From assembly GCA_003551745.1 (NCBI GenBank), contig PUNI01000517.1:1-8288 (forward strand): a stretch of 8,288 nt of DNA, read 5' to 3'. A program made the translations under genes and the position numbers. Origin of the DNA: Paracoccaceae bacterium (GTDB taxonomy: Bacteria > Pseudomonadota > Alphaproteobacteria > Rhodobacterales > Rhodobacteraceae). The notes under the pieces are model-generated. The model searched no databases and was not told where the DNA came from. It was given only the letters and a program-made list of their open reading frames with translations. Below are positions 4,502 through 8,288 of this stretch, one piece after another. Numbering within the stretch: the stretch's first letter is position 1; each line of letters begins with the position of its first letter.

Positions 4502-5455
4502 ATGGGTTCGGCGAAGGTGCTGGAAAAAACGACGGAACTTGCACGCGAAGATTGGCTGGAGATTCGCAGGCAGGGCATTGGGGGGTCTGATGCGGCCTCT
4601 ATCGCGGGGCTCAACCCCTGGCGGCCTGCTGTTGCTGTGTACATGGAAAAACGGGGGGAGGACCCGTTCGAGGAGGAGCAAAACGAGGCGATGTATTGGG
4701 GGACCCGCCTGGAGGACCTGGTGGCCCAGGAGTTCCAGGAGAGGACCGGAAAGAAGGTCTGGCGCAGGAACGCTGTCCTCCAGCACCCGGAGCATGAGTT
4801 CGTGCTTGCGAACATCGACCGGCGTGTGGTCGGGGAAGAGGAGGGCCTGATACCCCTTGAGGTGAAGACCACCTCGGCCTGGAACCGTGAGGAGTGGGAG
4901 GACGATGTGATCCCGGACATGTACGCAATTCAGGTGCAGCACTACATCGCAGTTTGTGGTGCCCCCTACGCCTATATCGCGGTGCTCATCGGCGGGAACA
5001 AGTTCCGGTGGGCGAGGGTGGAGAGAGACGATGAGGCCATACGCTACCTTATACAGATCGAGAAAAACTTTTGGGAAAACCATGTCCTTGCCGGCGAGCC
5101 ACCGGCCCTCGATGGGTCTGATGCATCAAGCGAGCTGGTGGCGAAGATGTACCCCGAGGCCAAGCCCAACAGCGAACTGGTCTTGCCCCGCGAGGCAAGG
5201 CCCCTGATCGAGCAACGGCAGGGGTGGAAAGAGCGGGAGGAGGAGGCCAAGGAGCACCGTAAGGCCGCCGAAAACAAGCTGAAGGATATGTTGGGCGAAA
5301 AGGAGATCGGCCTGTTTGAGGGCGAGCCTGTGGTGCGCTGGACGCAGGTTACGTCGAAACGTATTGACTCCAAGAAGCTGCGTGAGCAGTACCCGGAGGT
5401 TGCCGAGGAGTGCGAATACGAGTCTAGTTATAGGAGGTTGACAGTCAATGGCTAA
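4502..5455 (+). CDS. yqaJ: YqaJ-family viral recombinase (alkaline exonuclease)
   Basis: A 317-residue nuclease that should resect double-stranded DNA ends to give single strands for RecT. Visible motifs of the PD-(D/E)xK fold are: RQGIGGSDAASIAGLNPW near 23-40; WGTRLEDLV with E71; LANIDRR with D106; LEVKTT with E120 and K122; and YAIQVQHYIAV (141-151), which supplies the last Gln helix. The C-terminal third is a charged helical region (residues about 235-275) and a small tail. ATG 4502 has AAGGAG about 10 nt upstream; in-frame codons back to 4421 lie in the preceding gene. Its stop overlaps the recT start by 8 nt, the usual YqaJ-RecT pairing (Bacillus skin element YqaJ/YqaK, SPP1 gp34.1/gp35). 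Confidence 0.93.
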   Translation: MGSAKVLEKTTELAREDWLEIRRQGIGGSDAASIAGLNPWRPAVAVYMEKRGEDPFEEEQNEAMYWGTRLEDLVAQEFQERTGKKVWRRNAVLQHPEHEFVLANIDRRVVGEEEGLIPLEVKTTSAWNREEWEDDVIPDMYAIQVQHYIAVCGAPYAYIAVLIGGNKFRWARVERDDEAIRYLIQIEKNFWENHVLAGEPPALDGSDASSELVAKMYPEAKPNSELVLPREARPLIEQRQGWKEREEEAKEHRKAAENKLKDMLGEKEIGLFEGEPVVRWTQVTSKRIDSKKLREQYPEVAEECEYESSYRRLTVNG

Positions 5456-6317
5456 AAAGCAGAATGGTGACCTGGCGAATAAGCTGGCGAAACGGGCGAA
5501 CGGTGGTGGGGCCCCCACCAAGGCGAACGATCCCGCGAAGACGGTCCACCAGTACCTGGAGAAGATGAAACCGCAGATTGAGCGGGCACTGCCCAAGCAC
5601 CTCGACGCGGACCGGTTGGCCCGTATCGCGCTCACCACCATACGCACTACGCCGAAGCTGTTATCCTGCGAAATCTCCAGCCTCATGGGTGCGGTCATGC
5701 AGGCCGCGCAGCTGGGCCTTGAGCCGAACATCCTGGGGCACTGCTATATCATCCCGTACAAGCGCGAGGCCACCTTCATCATCGGCTATCGCGGCATGAT
5801 CGAGCTTGCACGCCGGTCGGGGAACATCGAGAGCATCTACGCCCACGAGGTGCGGGAGAATGATGAGTTCGCGTATGAGCTGGGCCTGGATCCCAAACTC
5901 GAACATAAGCCCGCCATGGAAGACCGTGGGGACATTACCGGTGCCTACGCGGTGGCTAAGTTCCAGGGTGGGGGCTACCAGTTTGACTTCATGCCCATCG
6001 AGGAGATCGAGAAGCGTCGCCGGCGGTCGGCCGCCGGGAACAGCGGTCCCTGGAAAACCGACTACGAAGAGATGGCGAAGAAGACGGTTATCCGGCGCAT
6101 GTTCAAGTACCTGCCGGTTAATGTCGAGGATATGCGCGGTGTGGAGCGTGAGGAGGAACCCAGGACGCTGGAGGATGTGGCCTCCGAGGAGGCCGAGGAG
6201 TTCATCGACATTACCGAGGAGTCGCCGGAGGAGGAGGGCGCGGAAGAGAAGGATGCCGCCCCAGAGGTTGAAGCTGGCGAGGGCGAGCAGATGGGCCTGG
6301 GCGGGGAAAAAGCATAG
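5448..6317 (+). CDS. recT: RecT-family single-strand annealing protein
   Basis: A 289-residue protein that coats single-stranded DNA and pairs complementary strands in phage recombination. Residues about 40-235 form the RecT domain, with signatures LSCEISSLMGAVMQAAQLGL (72-91), IIPYKREATFIIGYRGM (101-117) and a conserved PWKTDYEEMAKKTVIRRMFK segment (201-220). The N-terminal 30 residues are basic. Residues 233-285 are a very acidic tail, commonly a contact site for partner proteins, though the SSB-type tip is absent. AGGAGG (5432-5437) lies within the yqaJ end. The two genes overlap by 8 nt, so exonuclease and annealing protein should be made together. A long hairpin follows the stop. Confidence 0.95.
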   Translation: MAKKQNGDLANKLAKRANGGGAPTKANDPAKTVHQYLEKMKPQIERALPKHLDADRLARIALTTIRTTPKLLSCEISSLMGAVMQAAQLGLEPNILGHCYIIPYKREATFIIGYRGMIELARRSGNIESIYAHEVRENDEFAYELGLDPKLEHKPAMEDRGDITGAYAVAKFQGGGYQFDFMPIEEIEKRRRRSAAGNSGPWKTDYEEMAKKTVIRRMFKYLPVNVEDMRGVEREEEPRTLEDVASEEAEEFIDITEESPEEEGAEEKDAAPEVEAGEGEQMGLGGEKA

Positions 6318-6327
6318 CAGGCGGTCG

Positions 6328-6364
6328 AAGTGTGACCGGGGCCTTCGGGTCCCCGGTCACACTT
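6328..6364. terminator. Perfect 14-bp hairpin after recT
   Basis: 6328-6341 and 6351-6364 are exact reverse complements (GTGTGACCGGGG core) with a 9-nt loop containing TTCG. Only two T are in the 3' arm and no T tract follows, so it may weaken or process the transcript, or protect the recT mRNA end, rather than act as a full terminator. Confidence 0.55.
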
Positions 6365-6400
6365 ATGTAATGGCAGGACAAGAGGGGAGCGATAAAATCC

Positions 6401-6652
6401 TTGAAAGCTATCTGCCAGTCATGCGGGTGGGAGTCTCCTGAGGCGCACAGCGAGAAAGATTTGAAGATACGCGTCAACAAGATCAAGGGTGGGCTTTGTC
6501 TGCTGTGGGAGTCGGATCGGCCCCCGGCGGTACACTGCCCCGAATGCTGGGAGAGCTGCGTGGTGGTCGATTGCCAGTATTGCTTCAACGAAGAGGGTTG
6601 CGCGAACACGGAGGGCCCATGCGAGAATTTTAACGGTGGTATGCGGTTATAG
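6401..6652 (+). CDS. Small Cys-rich putative metal-binding protein, 83 aa
   Basis: TTG 6401 is preceded by GAGGGGAG with about 11 nt spacing, and an in-frame stop lies at 6368-6370, so this is the only usable start. The product has ten cysteines: CQSC (5, 8), C33, CPEC (46, 49), C53, CQYC (58, 61), C67 and C74. The first two CxxC pairs could make one zinc ribbon, and the later set (CQYCFNEEGCANTEGPC) a second cluster. No membrane segment or catalytic motif is visible. Function is unknown. It is the first gene after the recT hairpin. Confidence 0.6.
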   Translation: MKAICQSCGWESPEAHSEKDLKIRVNKIKGGLCLLWESDRPPAVHCPECWESCVVVDCQYCFNEEGCANTEGPCENFNGGMRL

Positions 6653-6670
6653 GCAGGGGGGGCACACACC

Positions 6671-7168
6671 GTGGGGAGGAGCTTAAAAGACATTATCGGG
6701 GATGATGACCTGGGCGATGGGGACCAGATATTCCGGGAGGAGACCATGGGGCGCATGGGTGGAGGGGGAAGCCATCGCAAGGGAGCCGAGGAGGAGGATG
6801 AGGATGGGGCCCCAGCGCTTGAGTGGCTAACGGATAACCGCAGATACAAGCGCGGGGCGGTGCCCTACCTTACCCTCCATGAGAAGCGCCTTTATATCAA
6901 CCGCGAGGCAATGGACCGATTGGCATGGCCGGAGCATGTGCGTGTTGGCCTGGATGAGGATCAGCGAATCCTGGCACTGCAACCGGGAACACCGGGCGAA
7001 GACTTTCCGCTGGTGAACCAAAAAAAGGATCCCAGGAAGGCTGGAGCATCCATATGCAGGACGGCTCTTGCGGCACGGTTACAGCAGATGGGGATGACGA
7101 GGGGCGAACACTATCCGATTGAACGGGTGGCGGTAGACGGGGAGGATGTCTGGATCGCAAGGATATAG
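6671..7168 (+). CDS. Conserved-looking phage hypothetical protein, 165 aa
   Basis: GTG 6671 follows a G-rich tract at 6656-6662; ATG 6746 is a later alternative. The first 50 residues are acidic and Gly-rich and probably disordered (DIIGDDDLGDGDQ, AEEEDEDG). From about 62 a compact, beta-rich part follows (VPYLTLHEKRLYINREAMDR, then ILALQPG). A second helix-strand segment runs to the end (RTALAARLQQMGMTRGEHYP, then VWIARI). The pattern 'strand, initial residue of a helix, RVGLDED, ILALQP' is reminiscent of small AbrB-like or single-strand-binding-like phage proteins, but I cannot assign a family. It sits between two Cys-rich genes in the operon. Confidence 0.65.
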   Translation: MGRSLKDIIGDDDLGDGDQIFREETMGRMGGGGSHRKGAEEEDEDGAPALEWLTDNRRYKRGAVPYLTLHEKRLYINREAMDRLAWPEHVRVGLDEDQRILALQPGTPGEDFPLVNQKKDPRKAGASICRTALAARLQQMGMTRGEHYPIERVAVDGEDVWIARI

Positions 7169-7180
7169 GGGGGAGGCCAT

Positions 7181-7396
7181 ATGAGCGAAACGGATGAGGG
7201 ACTCTGGCGTGTTGGGGCAAGGCGGGGGATACAGGATAAGTATTGTTACCATTGTGGTGCAAGGTACCTTGTTGTAGAACTACTGCCCGGGTATATGAAG
7301 TTTAAATGCAGGGAGTGCAAGGGGACCTTTTGCCTGGTCCTGTCGAGTGAGGGGGAGGGAAGTGATCGTAAGAGCGATACGGACACCGAACGCTGA
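7181..7396 (+). CDS. Small zinc-ribbon protein, Com-like
   Basis: A 71-residue protein with CYHC (22, 25) and CREC (43, 46) flanking a beta-rich segment (ARYLVVELLPGYMKFK), then KGTFCLVL and a polar tail. The layout resembles Mu Com, the zinc-finger translational activator of the mom gene, and related phage zinc ribbons; this is a resemblance, not an identification. ATG 7181 follows GGGGGGAGG. Its 3' end overlaps the next frame by 35 nt. A methyltransferase-like gene lies two genes downstream, which makes the Com comparison worth testing. Confidence 0.6.
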   Translation: MSETDEGLWRVGARRGIQDKYCYHCGARYLVVELLPGYMKFKCRECKGTFCLVLSSEGEGSDRKSDTDTER

Positions 7397-7544
7397 CTAT
7401 GACAACTACTTTTGTGAGGACTGTATCGCAGAACTCAAGCGGTGGATGCCGTCTATCGAGATCGGGCCGGTTGTGGAGCGGACCTGCCAGACGGGGTGCC
7501 CGCCCGTGAAGGAGGACGATGATGGCGTAGCTTTGCGAAAATAA
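7362..7544 (+). CDS. Small Cys-containing hypothetical protein, 60 aa
   Basis: GTG 7362 is preceded by GGGGGAGGG (7351-7359), close but usable spacing; the GTG at 7347 lacks a ribosome binding site. The product has CEDC (18, 21) and a CQTGC pair (42, 46) separated by about 20 residues, a possible degenerate zinc site. It ends with a charged tail. It overlaps the upstream zinc-ribbon gene in a different frame and ends 15 nt before the methyltransferase-like gene. No family recognised. Confidence 0.5.
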   Translation: MIVRAIRTPNADYDNYFCEDCIAELKRWMPSIEIGPVVERTCQTGCPPVKEDDDGVALRK

Positions 7545-7559
7545 AAGGAGTGATCTTTT

Positions 7560-8135
7560 ATTGCAAAAATAATATTAGACTTATGTGGAGGTACAGGGGC
7601 ATGGTCAAGACCTTATTATAAAGAAGCAGGTTATGATGTTAGATTGATAACCTTACCTGACCATGATGTGAGATTATATGCACCACCCAAAAACGTATAT
7701 GGGATTCTTGCTGCGCCCCCATGTACTGAGTTCTCATACGCAAAACATTTCCATGGAAAAGGAAACTATGAACACGACTTTAGAAAAGGGCTCGAAATTG
7801 TATCAGCGTGTATGAGGATTATACTAACCTGCAACCCTTCTTTTTGGGTGCTAGAGAATCCAGGGCATGGATACCTGAAAAAATGGCTCGGTGACCCAGA
7901 CATGATATTTGACCCTTGGGAATTCGGGGATGGTTGGCAGAAAAAAACTGCACTATGGGGAGACTTTAACCCTCCAACCAAGACAGTCAAAGAAAAACCA
8001 GAAGGGGTAGTTAAGTTTTCCATGTTGAAAAGCAAAGACATATACCCCGAATACTACGGCAAACTGTCAAGAAAAGTAAGGCGAGCAATAACACCGCCAG
8101 GATTTGCTAGAGCGTTTTATGAGGCAAACAAGTAA
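7560..8135 (+). CDS. DNA cytosine methyltransferase-like protein, ATT start
   Basis: A 191-residue protein with class I methyltransferase landmarks: LDLCGGTGAWS (6-16), the S-adenosylmethionine loop; AAPPCTEFS (51-59), which matches the PC catalytic motif of C5-cytosine methyltransferases with C55 as the nucleophile candidate; and ENPGHG (99-104) in place of the ENV motif. The end resembles short phage proteins annotated as DNA cytosine methyltransferases (DPWEFGD, KKTALWG). The target-recognition part is minimal, so the activity could be altered. Translation most likely starts at ATT 7560: AAAAGGAG ends 9 nt upstream, a stop sits at 7551, and the family motif begins at residue 6. No ATG, GTG or TTG occurs before TTG 7644, which would remove the cofactor loop. 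The gene is far richer in A and T than its neighbours, suggesting recent transfer. Confidence 0.8.
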   Translation: MAKIILDLCGGTGAWSRPYYKEAGYDVRLITLPDHDVRLYAPPKNVYGILAAPPCTEFSYAKHFHGKGNYEHDFRKGLEIVSACMRIILTCNPSFWVLENPGHGYLKKWLGDPDMIFDPWEFGDGWQKKTALWGDFNPPTKTVKEKPEGVVKFSMLKSKDIYPEYYGKLSRKVRRAITPPGFARAFYEANK

Positions 8136-8175
8136 TTTCGCATAACAGAGGTTTGACGCAAAAAGGAGGCCGAGG

Positions 8176-8288
8176 ATGAAAGCACCTAAGATCCACTGCC
8201 AGGACTGCCTGGAGTTCGCAGCCGAGGCGGTGGATGCGGACAAGCGGGAGGCATACGTCATCTACTGCTGCGAGGCTTGCGGCTATGA
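8176..8288 (+). CDS. Small zinc-ribbon-like protein, cut by window end
   Basis: ATG 8176 follows AAAAGGAGG (8161-8169). Thirty-seven codons are visible and the frame is still open at the end. CQDC (8, 11) and CEAC (32, 35), with an extra C31, suggest a zinc ribbon. Base composition returns to the GC-rich pattern of the operon. Full length and function cannot be judged. Confidence 0.55.
   Translation, partial: MKAPKIHCQDCLEFAAEAVDADKREAYVIYCCEACGY

Noticed and set aside
4210..5083. Long minus-strand frames opposite yqaJ and its neighbour
   Set aside because: They are antisense shadows of strongly supported genes, produced by the GC-rich codon pattern.
6370..6441. 23-codon frame after the recT hairpin (MAGQEGSDKI...)
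   Set aside because: No ribosome binding site and almost complete overlap with the better-supported TTG-started gene at 6401.
1..8288. CRISPR array, tRNA, rRNA or insertion sequence
   Set aside because: No regularly spaced repeats, no cloverleaf, no ribosomal RNA sequence and no transposase with terminal repeats were seen by eye on either strand.

Overview
The window looks like the regulatory, replication and recombination end of a phage-type mobile element (a prophage, or possibly a phage-plasmid) from a moderately GC-rich Firmicute, probably a clostridial-type host. The host guess is inference. It rests on the very G-rich Shine-Dalgarno sequences before most genes, frequent GTG/TTG starts, consensus vegetative promoters, and the Firmicute flavour of the YqaJ/RecT pair, the replication initiator and the repressor.

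Layout. (1) 1-330: a strongly foldable segment with a possible pseudoknot (15-118), then a 47-codon gene and a consensus rightward promoter. (2) 330-580: no convincing gene; a weak terminator, an extended -10 promoter and a strong terminator hairpin. (3) 575-1230, minus strand: a short tyrosine recombinase with its own strong promoter. (4) 1250-2784: a plasmid/phage-style replication module. A replication initiator is followed by an overlapping helix-turn-helix/coiled-coil partner. Its roughly 200-nt leader faces what looks like a complete antisense RNA gene (promoter, inverted repeats, terminator). (5) 2834-3472, minus strand: a small hypothetical gene and a CI-like repressor. (6) 3550-3670: a nearly symmetric divergent promoter pair. 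(7) 3697-8288, plus strand: an early operon with a Cro-like regulator, a 30-residue membrane peptide, a zinc-ribbon protein, a small helical protein, a YqaJ exonuclease, a RecT annealing protein, several small Cys-rich proteins, an AT-rich cytosine-methyltransferase-like gene that appears to start at ATT, and a last Cys-rich gene cut by the window end.

How it works together (inference). The CI-like and Cro-like proteins choose between silence and expression from the symmetric control region. The rightward operon makes the YqaJ/RecT recombination pair and a set of putative metal-binding regulators or host-takeover proteins. The initiator and its partner support replication, possibly tuned by the antisense RNA. 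The recombinase integrates, inverts or resolves the element. The most interesting signals are the candidate antisense copy-control RNA at 1250-1451, the pseudoknotted RNA at 15-118, and the ATT-started foreign-looking methyltransferase gene.
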